Origin: Diphasiastrum complanatum
Lineage: Eukaryota > Streptophyta > Lycopodiopsida > Lycopodiales > Lycopodiaceae
Length of the DNA stretch: 40,613 nt
Direction: 5' to 3'
Assembly: GCA_029204225.1 (NCBI GenBank)
Contig: CM055095.1
Coordinates: forward strand, 76,144,818 to 76,185,430
Part shown: piece by piece, positions 8,856-20,520 of the stretch
Layout: every line of letters starts with the position of its first letter
Position numbering within the stretch: the stretch's first letter is position 1
Made by a program: the position numbers and the translations under genes
The notes under the pieces: generated by a model
The model's database searches: none
What the model saw: the letters and a program-made list of their open reading frames with translations, nothing else
Told to the model about the DNA's origin: nothing

Positions 8856-8969
8856 GTCCATTACATCTTGGAGTATCAAGATAGACTCCATTCTAACCTT
8901 CCAAATAGAATAGTTGGAGGTAGATAGTCTTTCACTAGATTCCAATAGGTAGGAACCCATAGATGCCAT
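8257..8969 (-). pseudogene. Copia C gag, copy attached to its own 5' end
   Basis: The reading starts at ATG 8969 (MASMGSYLLESSERLSTSN), and the diagnostic UBN2 start YSIWKVRMESILILQDVMD follows at about 8910-8850. A stop falls after VLQEI near 8817. Another break occurs after GGSIN near 8537, where the left copy reads through. The rest repeats the blocks seen in the left copy and ends at the LTR fragment at 8256. No zinc knuckle, protease or pol of this element is present in the window. Confidence 0.8.
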
Positions 8970-9717
8970 ATAATAGTGAAGACTCCTTGTGATTTAGACA
9001 CTAAAATGTTGCTTCTCTCTCACTATAGGATCCTTTAAAGGTGTACTACCAACTCCTATGCAAGATCGTGCAACAAAGTGAGATATGGACATCACTAGCT
9101 TTTCCAATCTCTCTTAATCTAGATCAATCTCACATCAACTGATGAAGTATGGGCTAAGTTTGGGTCAAGCTATCTTTGGCACGTGGGAAACACTCCAAGA
9201 ATCCACAAATCACTCAAATACAATCCAATTGTATGAAAGAAAGTGGCAATGACCTCAAAATGATAACTAGATCTCAAGAAAACAAGATTGGCAAGCCTAG
9301 AAGTGAGATTTTTGATCAAACAAGCATAATAGAGTCAAAAGAAAAAAGTGTCCAAGCAGGTTGGGTGCCCTACCCACCTTGATTCAATTGACTATAACTT
9401 TTAATTGAGAGATCCAATCAATATGAAGTCAATTGCTACACAAACTAAACTCAAATAGCTTTAAAACTAGCTATCAAGCATCAATTTTGGATCACACATG
9501 GAAGAGAACCACCAAAATGAATTGGGCTTTCCTTCACATGTGTCTGAGCAGGAAAATCTGTATAGTACCGTATTTGGTCCAATCCATATGATAATGGACC
9601 CTCTTGATCCAAATTTGCTTAAGATAGCATGGGAGAAGCAAACTAGTCTCTCTCGATCTAGATTTTCAAGAAAAATTTTGGAACTTTGGATGAAACAAAC
9701 GTCAAATACCTAGGTAG
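8970..9717 (-). other. Copia C untranslated leader
   Basis: The stretch lies between the PBS and the gag start of Copia C. I see no convincing coding region, only short chance frames. Its length of about 750 bases is long for a Copia leader, so it may include an insertion that I cannot resolve. Confidence 0.5.
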
Positions 9718-9729
9718 GCTCTGATACCA
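9718..9729 (-). other. Primer-binding site of Copia C (tRNA-iMet type)
   Basis: Minus-strand TGGTATCAGAGC directly abuts the LTR end at 9730. Confidence 0.9.
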
Positions 9730-10556
9730 TGTGAAAATTCACACGTTTGGGAATGCCCTAAAGTGTGTGATTGATCTCCTAAGCAAGCTTGTGCACTTGT
9801 AGACGGATTCTAGATTGATTTCCAAGATCTAGATAAAAAACGCAAGGCATAGAGGCAAAGATGGATGTATTTGTTGATGACCAAAGTACATACACATGAG
9901 AGGAAGTGCTTTTTGATAAAACTAAGTAAAATTAAGCTCCTATCCTCAGGTAGAGAGAGAATAGAGCTAATTCAACTCGGGTAGAGAGAGAAGATTGAAC
10001 AAGCAAATCCCACCATACAAAGATTGACTAAAAAACTCAACTTAAATTATGATTCCAAAGTGGAGTACATATAAACCTGGGGAGAATCCTCCTTGCATGC
10101 TATTGGACCCCTAATCCTAGCCTCTCTAATGCTATTGGATGAGTGATGCATCCATCCTACAATTCTATTGGACCTTTCTTCAAGATTTCTCAATTCCTAT
10201 TGTACCCCTTGACCAAAGCCAACACTTTGATTTCATCACTCATCAAACTACATTAATACAAGTATCACAATCCTGTTTACTAGCCTACATAGCTTGAGTT
10301 TGCATCACAAATGACTTTTGACTCAATAGTGGCATTACATGTGGATTTGACCAATTTGCCAACTATGCCAATTTTTGGCCCTGTCACAACTCTACACAAA
10401 GATGCTTGACATAAAACTTTGTGATACCCCTAAAGTTAACATCATAAACTATTTTTGACTTTTTCTACATGTGGGAACATGTTCCACACATGTGATCTTT
10501 TCCTCACAAACTAAAAACATAAAACAACCAAAATAGATTTTGACCATTTTTTCACA
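9730..10556 (-). repeat. Copia C 5' LTR (827 bp)
   Basis: The plus-strand ends are TGTGAAAATT and TTTTTTCACA, an inverted TGTGAA/TTCACA pair typical of LTR termini. The inner end touches the PBS. A TATA-like TTTATATG on the minus strand lies near 10066-10073. The flank at 10557 begins CTGCC, the expected position of one target-site copy. Confidence 0.85.
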
Positions 10557-10658
10557 CTGCCTGTGTTAGAACACAAAGATAGGGCCTTAACTATACTTAA
10601 TTGCTAATTTAGGTGCTTACTAACTCTACCTTAACACTGACTTTTTTAATACTACCTT

Positions 10659-10687
10659 TGTTAACTCTAAGCACATACATTCACGAT

Positions 10688-10757
<70 letters not shown>

Positions 10758-11291
10758 TGTAGGTTAGCTCAAATGCTCAATGTGTATGCTAATGGAAAAG
10801 CCATAACTAATCAAAACAAGAACATTGAAATGGAAAGCAAGTAGAAAACACCACAATAGCATTAGCATGAGGGATTAGCAAATGAGGATGCTTGAGCTCA
10901 CAAAATAGTAGAGCCTCCTCCTTTCTATTAAGCATGCAAAATCATTACAAATGGCGCCTTTTTATCTTTGGGGTGGCCCTTGCCCCTGGTTTCCTATTGG
11001 CTACTTGCAAGAAGGTGGGATTGAAATCCACACCCTTCACAAGAAGCACAAATAAGTCTATGGTGTAGGAAGAAACACACCCCACCTAACACCATTTGAC
11101 CATTGACTACTTCACAAACTGAGATACTTAAGTTTAAGCTTAACTTTGGCCTTCTAATATTATTTTTAATTACATGGCAAAATTATTTATTTACAAGTGC
11201 TCATTGGGCCATGGGCTTACGCACGCAGGATGCCACGACCCTCGAACTATTTCCAACTAATTTATTTATCTACACTGTAATACCCTCAACA
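10659..11291 (-). repeat. Old LTR-like relic related to the 24779 Gypsy LTR
   Basis: The segment around 10945-11010 matches 25184-25235: a minus-strand TATA-like box (10953-10966) before a GC-rich block and a CCAAT box (10996-11000). A second match, GTGCTCATTGGG, occurs at about 11197 and 25461. The proposed ends TGTTAAC at 10659 and CTCAACA at 11291 are by analogy and uncertain. No PBS or target duplication is visible, so this is best read as a solo or truncated LTR. Confidence 0.4.
10691..10751. repeat. (GA)n microsatellite
   Basis: About 30 uninterrupted GA units inside the LTR-like relic. On the minus strand this would be a pyrimidine (TC)n tract downstream of the TATA-like box. Confidence 0.95.
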
Positions 11292-14200
11292 TTGGACACC
11301 TATGTCTAGAAGTTCTTGGATTTTTTGAGCCAAGGTGTCGTTTTTCTCAGAAACGGGCACGGCCAAATGGCTTAGAAGCCTACGATGGAAAGACTAAAAT
11401 GAAACGAAAAAGACATTTTTTTGATGTGCTTGAAGCTGGGGCATACCAATATAGTAAGAAATAAGAACAAGAAAAAGTCAACTCATTCTTCCCCATTTCT
11501 AAATCTGTCACTCAAGGCATATTAGGATGAAACCTATTATCCTTTCAATGACCATACATATCATGAACATGGGCGAAAGAAAATATGAGTTGGAAATTGT
11601 ATGATGAAGTTGGAATTTGTAAACAATTTTTGAGAACTTCATATACTTGTTAACAAAAATTATTTTTTGTAACAATTTGATCAGGAAGTGAAGGGCTTTC
11701 GTGGAGGAAGAACTTGTGGTATGGGACGCAAGCAATACCAAAACGGAGATCTAAAACTAGCTGGATCAGTTTAACCATAATATGGCCATAAATCTAAATG
11801 ATGCCAAATAATATTGGTCATAAAAGAGTGTTTTGTAGGAGATTTGAGATATTGGTCATGACTCCTAATGTTATGTCCATGGCCAGTAAGTACGACTCAG
11901 TATACTCCTATTTTTGGATACAACGGTACTCCAGTAAATCAAGCTGTTAGTTATGCCACATCATACTGGATGTGACTCGAAAGTAACTAATATCCTTGTG
12001 AGGCCCAGAATACACTAAATGGAGTTTAGACAAGGTATGAGACAATGCATGCATGTGTAGAGTTATCAATAGCAATTCTATGAATAGGTGGTCCATGCTT
12101 AGGACTCTATTCTAGGTGAATCTATGTATAGGGAACTTAGGGCTATGCATGGCTATGTGCCCAGGATGCTTTTGGCTCTATATATTGGGTCCAAACTCGC
12201 CCTACTCCTCGTTGTGATCTGTTTGAATTGTCTTTTTTGCAACTTCTGTGACTCATGACTTGGGATTGTTCTGGTAGACCGGTACCCTACAAAAAACACA
12301 CACTGAATGATTGTGTATACGTACTAGCAAAAAAGTATTTTAGTACATAGAAAATTTAGCGTGGCAATGTCGACTATTACAATTTGTGCATTTAGGCCAA
12401 TTCTAAGGCCGTGAAATATTTTACGGGCCAATTCCAAGGCCACAAAATTTCCTTTAGCCACATTTTGGGTGGGCAATTTTATGATGATTTTATCATAAGT
12501 AGCCAAGTTTTACATGCCAACAAATTTGTGAAAATTGTGAAAGATTCAACTAGTTTCATCACATTTTGCAATATTTTCATATTTGGCATATTGAGGCCAA
12601 AACTTGTTTTAGACTTAGAGGTTGAATTTTCAAAGTTCATTAGTCTAAATTTCATTTGAATAAACACTTTTTGAAAGTGTGGGAAAGTTAGAATGCATGT
12701 TTGAGTAGATTCAATTTGAATAGTTGGGTGCATTGAATCTAGACCCAAAATAAGTAGGGTTAGCATTTTGGTGGGAAATCCAAGGGGCCAAATAGGGTTT
12801 GGACCTGTTATAAAAGGATGTAACTCATGGAGAGAGCAATCTTCTCTCTTCTCTATCTCATTTCATGCTTATACATGGTTCTCTTAGGTTCTACTATCCG
12901 TCGGTGCACTATCTTGGTGATTGGTTGCAATTCTATGTGTAGAATGATCTATATTTGTTATTTTTGGATCCAACGTGTGAATTACAGTAGCTTGTTGGTT
13001 TTGTACGAACAACAACAATACATAATCATTTCATTCAAGTTTGATTAAGTTCTATTGGTATTTGCATCTCAATTTTTGTGTAGATGCTGATTTTTCTACA
13101 TTGGTGAGATTGGTAGTGTATTTCTCTTTCTAACCAAAGATCATTCAAGTAGATTGCATCTTAAACAAATCAATAAATCAAAAACAAATTATTCAACATC
13201 CAACTAACATTCATGTAATCTATCAATGAAATCTAGTTAAAAATCTAATCTAATTATTTGTCACCTGATCTTTCAATTTTCTCATATCTCTTTTCTCTTT
13301 TGGTATCACAAATAATAAAACTAGTACTAATGTTGGGAAAAAGCCAATGTCCATTCCACTCGCTTTTTCTCTCTCAAATAATTTTGTGTGGTTGTGCCAT
13401 GTCCCCCTCCCGTCCCCTTTTCATCGTCGTCGTAGAAAATTTTGGTGGTGTGGCACTACCACACGTGGTAGAGCCACGTGCTCATTGCCATGTGATTGCC
13501 ACAAAAATTGCCACACAGGACCAAGAAGCCAAAGATGGGCCTCATCGTATGTGTCTGGCAATTTGCCCATGTTTGTAGTGGGGGAGAAAAACAATATTAT
13601 AAGAAGACATATGCAAAGAAGATTAGCTACAATTTGCTTTTGATAATATCGCAACAATATTATTTGTTCTGTCAATATGAGAGTCACTTGGCTTTCTGTA
13701 TCATAAAGAGATGTTATGTTTCAAGTACACATATGCTTAGAAGAATAAGTGCAATCAAGGACTAGAGACTATAGACATTCGGCAGTTTACAGAAAGAGTG
13801 GAATTGATGGTGAACATGAATTTATCCAAAGAGCAAGATCTAAACCTGAGATGGGTAAAAAGCAAAGCAAAAAATTGCAATTGGGGACTAATTCATGAGA
13901 AAGTCCGTAATTATAATATTTGTACCATGCAATATAACCAAAAAAGAAAAGTTGTCAAATGATAATCCAACCATTATATTTATATTCTCTTAATGATGTA
14001 GCTGACCAAGTTGAAAGTGGGTACCTAATATGCACAGATGCTCAGGCCAAGTAATGGCTATCCATATTAATTTCGAATGGATCTTGAGGTTCTAAAACTA
14101 CCATCAACAACCATAAATTGGCATAATAATGTCTTCCAAATTTGTCATGATCCACTTTATCTGACTTTCATAGAATTTGAAGCATTTCTTGCATCCATGG

Positions 14201-14356
14201 ATAGAAAAGCAGCTCTGGTTCAAATTGAATTAAGCCATCACTAGAGAGATCCAACTAAATAGTGAATAACAGGTCTAATTAATGGAAAATGCAAAGAGAA
14301 TAATGATGAAGTAGATATGAGTAATCCTTGGAGTAGTGATTATGGAGATGCTGTTG
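11292..14356. other. AT-rich intergenic stretch, no gene found
   Basis: No coding region is supported. Small features are a 31 bp tandem pair with the core GGCCAATTCYAAGGCC at 12395 and 12426; a TATA-like TATAAAAGG near 12810 followed by pyrimidine-rich sequence; and a 7 bp inverted repeat CTACCACACGTGGTAG at 13456-13471 with a G-box-like centre. The TATA-like segment and a TGGTATCA at about 13298 could be remnants of a plus-strand Copia LTR and PBS, but the match is too short to call. Confidence 0.4.
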
Positions 14357-15064
14357 CTACATGGGGGTGGGGTTCTCAAGCATTGTTTCCTGAGATGGTT
14401 GCGAATAGAATAATCTTAAAGTCATCTCGTAGGCAGAAAAAATAGCTCCATTCACCAAATAAGCTCTTGCAATAGCAGTTCCAAGTCCTCGAAAGAGCAC
14501 TGAAACTCCCTCCTCTCGGATGCTCCTCGAGATGCAATCAGTGATACCTTTGTATCTCCCGCGACTGTCACGTCCCTGTCCCTGTGCCTGAAGGCGAGAT
14601 TTTACAACGTCCAGTGGATAACAAGCTATCCAACTTAATGCTCCAGCACATCCACCTGCTGTGAGCATGGTCATGACAGTTTCACCCCCATTTTTTCGAC
14701 AACCAGGATGCAAATACTCTCGAATATACTCATATGCAGCAAAGTAGACACCATGGCTAGGAGCATCTCGCAGCACAGTCACTCTGAAACCTCTGTACAG
14801 TCCTCTCACACCCTCCCTCTTGATGATGTCTCGTGCAACATCACAAGGACCATCAAAATTGATGGTGGGCCGAGATCTTCCGCCGCCGTGAGCCGTGTGT
14901 AGCTGCAAGCGAATTTTGACAAGATCTACTGGTGTCAATATTAGTGTCTGCAAGGAACCTGCTCCTATTCCAGCAGCTGCAACTCTGTGAAGAGGCAAAG
15001 GCTCACTCTTTTCAACAGCTAAAGCTCTAGATAAGAGAGCGTACGCCTGAAATGCTACAGCATT
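14357..15064 (-). CDS. Mitochondrial carrier, BAC2-like, C-terminal exon
   Basis: A mitochondrial carrier family protein of the inner membrane, closest to the plant basic-amino-acid (arginine/ornithine) carrier BAC2. The exon encodes carrier repeats 2 and 3. The two signatures are TPVDLVKIRLQL and YPLDVVKSRLQAQ, with DAPSHGVYFAAYEYIREYLH and RGLGTAIARAYLVNGAIFSA between and after them. The sequence opens NAVAFQAYALLSRAL after a GTATAG acceptor at 15070-15065, so this is an internal-to-last exon that ends at the TAG at 14357. The N-terminal repeat must be on an upstream exon, which I could not find between 15065 and 17700. The exon itself is intact. If exon 1 is lost rather than distant, the locus is a fragment. 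The substrate is assigned by resemblance only. Confidence 0.85.
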   Translation of the reverse strand, partial: NAVAFQAYALLSRALAVEKSEPLPLHRVAAAGIGAGSLQTLILTPVDLVKIRLQLHTAHGGGRSRPTINFDGPCDVARDIIKREGVRGLYRGFRVTVLRDAPSHGVYFAAYEYIREYLHPGCRKNGGETVMTMLTAGGCAGALSWIACYPLDVVKSRLQAQGQGRDSRGRYKGITDCISRSIREEGVSVLFRGLGTAIARAYLVNGAIFSAYEMTLRLFYSQPSQETMLENPTPM

Positions 15065-15937
15065 CTATACAGCACAACCAACAGGTCAAAGGATCAGTCA
15101 GCCAGAGTTGCTTCCGGGTATTAAGCTCATTAAACTTCAGGTACAGATATTACTTCAAGCGGAGAAATGTAGAGTAAAACTCTGAAAACATTCGCACATT
15201 TTGGCATACAACTATATATTATGGAAATCCTCTTGTAAACACAAAGCAAATGAGAATTTCCTTCAGAACCCACTTCTTTTTCGATGCGGTTTTGATAGTA
15301 TCAGCTCCCTCTTGCATTTTGTTGCAGATTTTCCGTAACTAGAGAAGTCGATTACATCGCTTCAAACTATTAGTCAAGATGAACTTCCAAAACACATGGG
15401 ATGCAGAAAAAGGGTACACCGTAGAGCACCTGGCGCAGCTCAATCCTTTGTTGCCATCAACATCTCCCTGCACAGGTTACGATCAGGAATTAATACGCGC
15501 TTACTTTTCTCATGAAAATATAATCGATGCAGAATTGCTCTGACAGCGGCATTGCAAGAAAAACACATTGCTTTTCCTCCTTTTGATAAGGTAATGAGTA
15601 TGCTTTCGTCACACCTCTTCTCATGACCTTATCTCTCCCTGTTTGTCCTCTAGGCTCTATCGCTCTCTCTCTCACAGACACACTTACATGCAGTCTATCT
15701 ACACATTATGTCTTTGTCTGTCTGCACACACTGTCTTCAGCTTTCCACACGTTGTATACCCAATGGACTGACTGTTAACCTTCAGCAGCAATGACCATGT
15801 TAGGAAACGTACTTTCCACCTAAATCCTTGGTTGGCACTGATGTTCCCCTCCCGGACCCACATGAGTCCTGCTCTCCTTCATCAGTACATGATCCTACAC
15901 CTCTTTTCCCCCTCAGCTGATCAGAGCTCTCTAGACT

Positions 15938-15941
<4 letters not shown>
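15065..15941. other. Upstream flank or intron of the carrier gene
   Basis: If the splice acceptor at 15065 is used, this is intron. I looked on the minus strand for the first carrier signature (P-x-D/E-x-x-K/R) and found none. No other feature is supported. Confidence 0.3.

Positions 15942-15990
<49 letters not shown>
15942..15990. repeat. (TC)n microsatellite
   Basis: About 24 TC units in uninterrupted order. A plus-strand open frame through it is a by-product of the repeat. Confidence 0.95.
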
Positions 15991-15994
<4 letters not shown>

Positions 15995-16334
15995 TCAGCT
16001 CCCTAAATCCTCCACCAAAGCCAACGCTAAGTAAAAACCCACCTCCAACACCATTGCCTGCATTAATCCCAGGAATTGTGAGGGTGATAGCTCAGCCACA
16101 GGTGCGAGGAAACAAAGCATAATCCTGGATATTCCTCATGCCTCATGAAGTACATGAGGTGCCGAGTAACCTGAGGCTGAATATCTGAACGTAATGGATT
16201 CTTTCTGCTAACTACGCTTTATTTTTGGGCTTTTTAAAAAGCATAGAAAAAATTAAATGCATATTGTATGATGATTTGCATAGAAAGTTAAATCTGTAAT
16301 TTGTTTAAACAAAACTAAAATAGACTTGAAAGAT

Positions 16335-16686
16335 TTAAGAGAGAGAGAGAAGTGATTGTTATAATCTTATAGAAATTATTACATTTGTGAAAATAAAATA
16401 CAAATTAGATGATGAGAGAGAGAGAATGTGAGTGTGTGTGTTTTACATTTTGTATTGATTTAAGAATTAGTGTAGTAGATGAATAAATAGTGTTTGATGG
16501 TAATTGAATGTTGGATTTGTAATTTGAGAGAGAGAGAGAGAGAGAGAGAAATAGAATGAGTGTGTGTGTGTGTGTTTTGCATTCGCATTGATTTAGAATT
16601 TAGGATAATATATGAATAGATAGTGTTAATAGAATGAAGATTTAATAGAATGAGAATGAAAGAAGTAGATTGGTATAACACAATAG

Positions 16687-16723
<37 letters not shown>

Positions 16724-16745
16724 TTTTTGCATTTTGGCATGTATG
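16335..16745. repeat. Minisatellite of GA and GT tracts, ~130-150 bp units
   Basis: About three diverged units share the order (GA)n, (GT)n, TTTTRCATT, GATTTA(A)GAATT, GAATARATAGTGTT. GT/TTTT landmarks lie near 16441, 16575 and 16723. Unit length differs mainly through growth of the GA and GT tracts. No coding content. Confidence 0.65.
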
Positions 16746-17659
16746 TGTTATACTAATATTAAAATCTTATATTAAATATAAGATTTTATGCTTTGAATCT
16801 ATCAACCTTTAATTCTTTAATCTATATATAATATATCTACAAACACATAATAGATTGCTTGCAATAATGGTTCAATTGTGTAATAGTGTTGCTTTTGAAT
16901 TGCTTGTGTATGTGACAAAGATATTCAAAGAAAAGAAAAGAGAGCAAGTGTTGAAACTTGAAAGAGCGAGCGCGGCTTGCACTTAAGCTTCGAGCTTACC
17001 GGCGGTGAGATTGTGTAGTTTCAATTTTTGGATTATTTGAATATGTTACCTAACATAGTACAAAAGTCAAATGTAATTCATCACTTTCATTTTGTTCACA
17101 GCAATGTCGTATTTTTATAATTTATTTTTTATCACATACATTAGAAATTAGTTTATATGAAAGAGTCAAATATAGGTAATTAAATTTCCGAATCCTAGGA
17201 AGGTGTGTAGCCCTTACGTTTTCTCATTAAAAGCGAGGTTCTATTATTTCCTTGAATGCGTTGCAGGGAGGGAATATGAAGTGACATTTTGAAATCGAAC
17301 ATAGCCGCAAGTTTCGGGTATTATAATTATCACATTCAATTCTAATCAAGGTTCCAGGTATTGAAAAGGGTCCGAGCTTTTATAGATACTGAGTCAAAGC
17401 TACAGGGACAATACCAGTATATAGATTAATTTTCATCTATAAATAACAATAAACCGCAAACTTTAAACAACAATAGGGGACCCTTAACTTTGTTAAGGTT
17501 CCGTGAGAAACAATGTAATCCTCAATCGAATTTGGATCATCATTAATATTCCAACCATTAAATAATGCCCCCTTCATTTTTGAGGAGTGTGAAAAATGCA
17601 AAAATAAGCTTGGTAGAGGCCAAAAATAGATACTTCTCCATGCAAAAGCTATATTATCA
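16746..17659. other. AT-rich stretch, nothing recognised
   Basis: No gene, RNA or element is supported. A minus-strand open frame at 17437-17667 (76 codons) resembles no family that I know, and its composition matches the surrounding DNA. Confidence 0.3.
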
Positions 17660-18430
17660 GCAAGCATGCTAGAAGCCCCTTCATTTCAAACTCAGTTCAT
17701 ACATCCAAGGGCTTGCTTGACCTTGTACACAACAACATTTGTGGCCCGATAAAGACTGCTTCCACAAGGGACCTCTCTATTTTATAACCTTCATCAACAA
17801 CTTCTCTCAAAGGACTGTTACTTACTTTATGAAGAACAAATTCGAAGCATTCAAGTTCTTCAAGCAATTTAAGATTTTTGTAGAAAACCAGACCTAGAGG
17901 AAGATCAAGGCTCTACACACAGATGGAGGAGGAGAGTATATCTCCACGGAATTCAAGGAGTTCTACAAGGCCAACGAAATACATCAACAATCTACAACTA
18001 GATATTCACCTCAATCCGATGGTATAGCTGAACAGAAGAATATGACACTCATCGAAAGTGCCAAGAGCATGCTGGCCCATGCCTCTCTTCCAAAGAAATT
18101 CTGGGCAGAAGCTATTACTACATCTTCTTATTTGCAGAATTGATCCATCACCAAAGCCCTGAATGGCAAGACACCTTATGAGGTGTGGACATGATCAAAA
18201 CCATCACTCAAAAATATTCGAGTGTTTAGATGTATCGCTTTCGTTCAGATCCCTGAAGATCTAAGAAGAAAGTTGGATGATAAGAGCAGGAAAATGATTT
18301 TCATCAACTATTCCCCAGACCACAAGGCATATAAGCTCTACAATTTGGATACCAAGAAGACATTCACCAATAGAGATGTCATTTTTGTGGAAGACCAGTT
18401 CATCGACCACAACCCACATCGGGACCCCCG
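17660..18430 (+). pseudogene. Copia D integrase fragment, catalytic Asp lost
   Basis: Isolated plus-strand piece of a Ty1/Copia integrase. It begins in the linker before the core (NSVHTSKGLLDLV). The motif that normally carries the first catalytic aspartate reads HNNICGPIKT, so the residue is asparagine. The second aspartate is present in LHTDGGGEYIS and the glutamate in GIAEQKN. The C-terminal part reads KFWAEAITTSSYLQN, a stop, NGKTPYEVWT, another stop, then RRKLDDKSRKMIFINYSPDH to about 18425. Frames also shift near 17890. No LTR, RT or gag is attached. The orientation is opposite to that of the other Copia elements. Confidence 0.85.
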
Positions 18431-18604
18431 ATCTGGCATGGCGCCAGGTTGGATCTCAATGTTGGTTCTCGAAACTTCAAGTTGGTTAAGTCTGATTGTT
18501 GTTGGCGAGTTGGTTGCTTGTATGTCAAGTGGGTTTGGATGGCAAGAGTTGAAGGCTGGGAAGCTAAGTCGTGGTTCCCGGCTCCCTTTGGGATGCCTGC
18601 ACTA
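18431..18604. other. Junction between Copia D and Gypsy E fragments
   Basis: About 170 bases separate the last recognisable Copia D integrase residues from the last recognisable Gypsy E RT residues. I see no LTR end or target duplication, so the two fragments were probably brought together by deletion or end joining. Confidence 0.4.
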
Positions 18605-18790
18605 CAGGTGAGATGCCTTTCATGTCTTTATAGGACCATGCAAAGACATGTCTATATTTTCGTAGGAGCTTTTCAAGCCCTCTACGTTGCTCGCGATTGC
18701 AATGAGCCCCGACGTGGACAATATATTTGTCACTTTCAGGTGGCTCGCTCAAGGAAAGTGATGGTTCGAGCAGGGCCTTCATATGATGAA
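18605..18790 (-). pseudogene. Gypsy E reverse transcriptase N-terminal fragment
   Basis: Reads LLEPSLSLSEPPESDKY, then LEKLLRKYRHVFAWSYKDMK and GISPVV, the conserved region before the first RT motif in Gypsy elements. The match ends at about 18605. The 270 bases between it and the protease frame (18790-19062) show linker-like sequence with stops and frame changes. Confidence 0.75.
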
Positions 18791-19061
18791 TTACCCTTTG
18801 GCTCGCATTGAGCTTGGGGTAATTGGATGGTTACATCCTTGATCGTATAGTCCTTAAAATATGCAGGCACGTCATGGGCTGAAGTTTCAAGGGGGGCCTT
18901 GTCTTTTAACTACCTATTTGGTGATTTGGAAGATTCAAAGGTTGGTATAGGAACAGAAGCAGTCTCATGAACTTCCTTAACAGTGGTAAGGTCGCCAGGC
19001 GGTTGAATTTGAAGAGGTTTCTTCATCTTTTTCTTCATGCTATGGCCACATGGTTGTGGCT

Positions 19062-20102
19062 TCAGAGGTCGTGAAGTGTGCGGATGAGGAATGTGTGGTA
19101 CATCATGGAAAATCTCGTCATCAATTTGAGAGATTGTTTCTTCCTCACAAAGATCCCATGGATAATTTGGTCGTTTGACACACCAAAACTTAGTATCGGT
19201 TTTTCGACTGCCACCTTAGCAACTGGTTCCACTTTGGATGCATGTTGTGGGAAGGCCTTGAGTGGAAGTGCTTCCATGTAGTTGAGGATTTGAATATCAG
19301 AAATGTCCAAATTGTTTGGGCAATTTTGAATTCGTAGGACATTCTCGTTATCTATGAATAAATCTTTTGATTCATCAGTAGATAGCCATGCAACGTTTAG
19401 CAACTCATCATTGTGTGGAAGAATATCAATAAAATTGATATTAATGATAGGTGTATCAAGATCAGGTAATTGTTCGTGGTCGATCAGGGGAGGAGAGGAA
19501 CAATCATCCTGATGCTGAGCACAGTAATCGGCATTCACACAATCAATGGTAGCTAGACTATGACTCAAGTTTATGATATCAGTAGATTTAACATAATGAC
19601 ATTTTTCGTGGCTGGACTGGTATGGCTCAAACACTGAATTAGTGGTCGAGGATCCCTCGTCATGAATGCATGCGGGTGAATCAATGGTGACAAAACTGTC
19701 TCGATTTTCAAAGGTGGCTTGACCTTTGCTCCAGTCGTGAACGACTCGTGCATTGGTGAGCCATGGGCGACCAAGTAGTAACTCATAGGAATAGGCATTA
19801 TTGGGAATATCAAGTACTACTAGATCTATAGAAAACTTTAGACCTCCTAGTTTGATCAACACTTGCGGAAGGAAACCGGTAGGTCGAACCACACTTTGAT
19901 CAGCCATCCTAAGCTGACGAGTGGGTTTGGTAAGCTTGTCTCTCAGATTCCATTCTAGCATAAGAGATGTGGAAATGATATTGACACTTGAGCCGCCATC
20001 GAGAACAGCTAGGACTTCACAAGATTGGCGATGGGTAGCTGGGATTTTGATGTTGCCCCATTCACTGAGTGGATTGGCGAGGTGTAATGACATTTCGGGC
20101 AA
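19062..20102 (-). pseudogene. Gypsy E aspartic protease
   Basis: Retroviral-type protease of the polyprotein. The active site reads LAVLDGGSSVNIIS, a D-G-G-S form seen in some plant Gypsy elements. The family block LLLGRPWLTNARVVHDWSKG lies about 85 residues further on, where expected. The remaining ~220 residues are acidic and asparagine-rich linker (for example INFIDILPHNDELLNVAWLS) leading to RT. The frame is open for 346 codons, the longest transposon frame in the window, but a frame change near its 3' end breaks the connection to RT. Confidence 0.8.
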
Positions 20103-20520
20103 CTCATCAGGGGTGGTGGTGTCAGTGGATTGGATCTAGTGTTTCCATTTGCCAGCATACTTCCATAGAACATGGAAAGGGAGAGTGACATTGGCTTGCA
20201 GTAAATTCCCAGACTTTAGTACCTTCAAGGGTTTTGCTTTCAAAAGGCTTGTGAGGTACTTTATGGGAGGTGGAAAATTGTTGATCGGCATTGTGGATTT
20301 GCTGGCGATACTGATGATGCAGTCAAATTTTTTTAGATCGGTGAGGATAAACTATCGAGGTCGAACCTTCACTTGGAGGGATAGCATGCTATTGAGTTTT
20401 GCTAGGTGCAAGTGTAGGGGCTTGGCGTTGAATTTGTGCCCGAGTCAAGACCCATGCGGGATGAGTTTCAACTGGCAAAGTTTCTACTTGCACTGAACAG
20501 ACAGGAGCAGCAGGTTTGGA

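Larger units (their letters stand above)
7418..10556 (-). mobile_element. Copia element C, 5' part, host of the A insertion
   Basis: On the minus strand this holds a 5' LTR (10556-9730), PBS, leader and gag, with gag interrupted by an A-type LTR and the junction then duplicated. The family differs from A/B in both LTR sequence and gag. Everything downstream of gag lies beyond the inserted material or is lost. Confidence 0.8.

Noticed and set aside
12780-13310. A plus-strand Copia LTR ending at a TGGTATCA near 13298
   Set aside because: Only eight bases of the PBS match, no LTR ends are clear, and no second LTR or coding region exists nearby.
15832-16122. Plus-strand frame with a Leu-Ser repeat
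   Set aside because: The frame is carried by the (TC)n microsatellite; the flanks show no domain.
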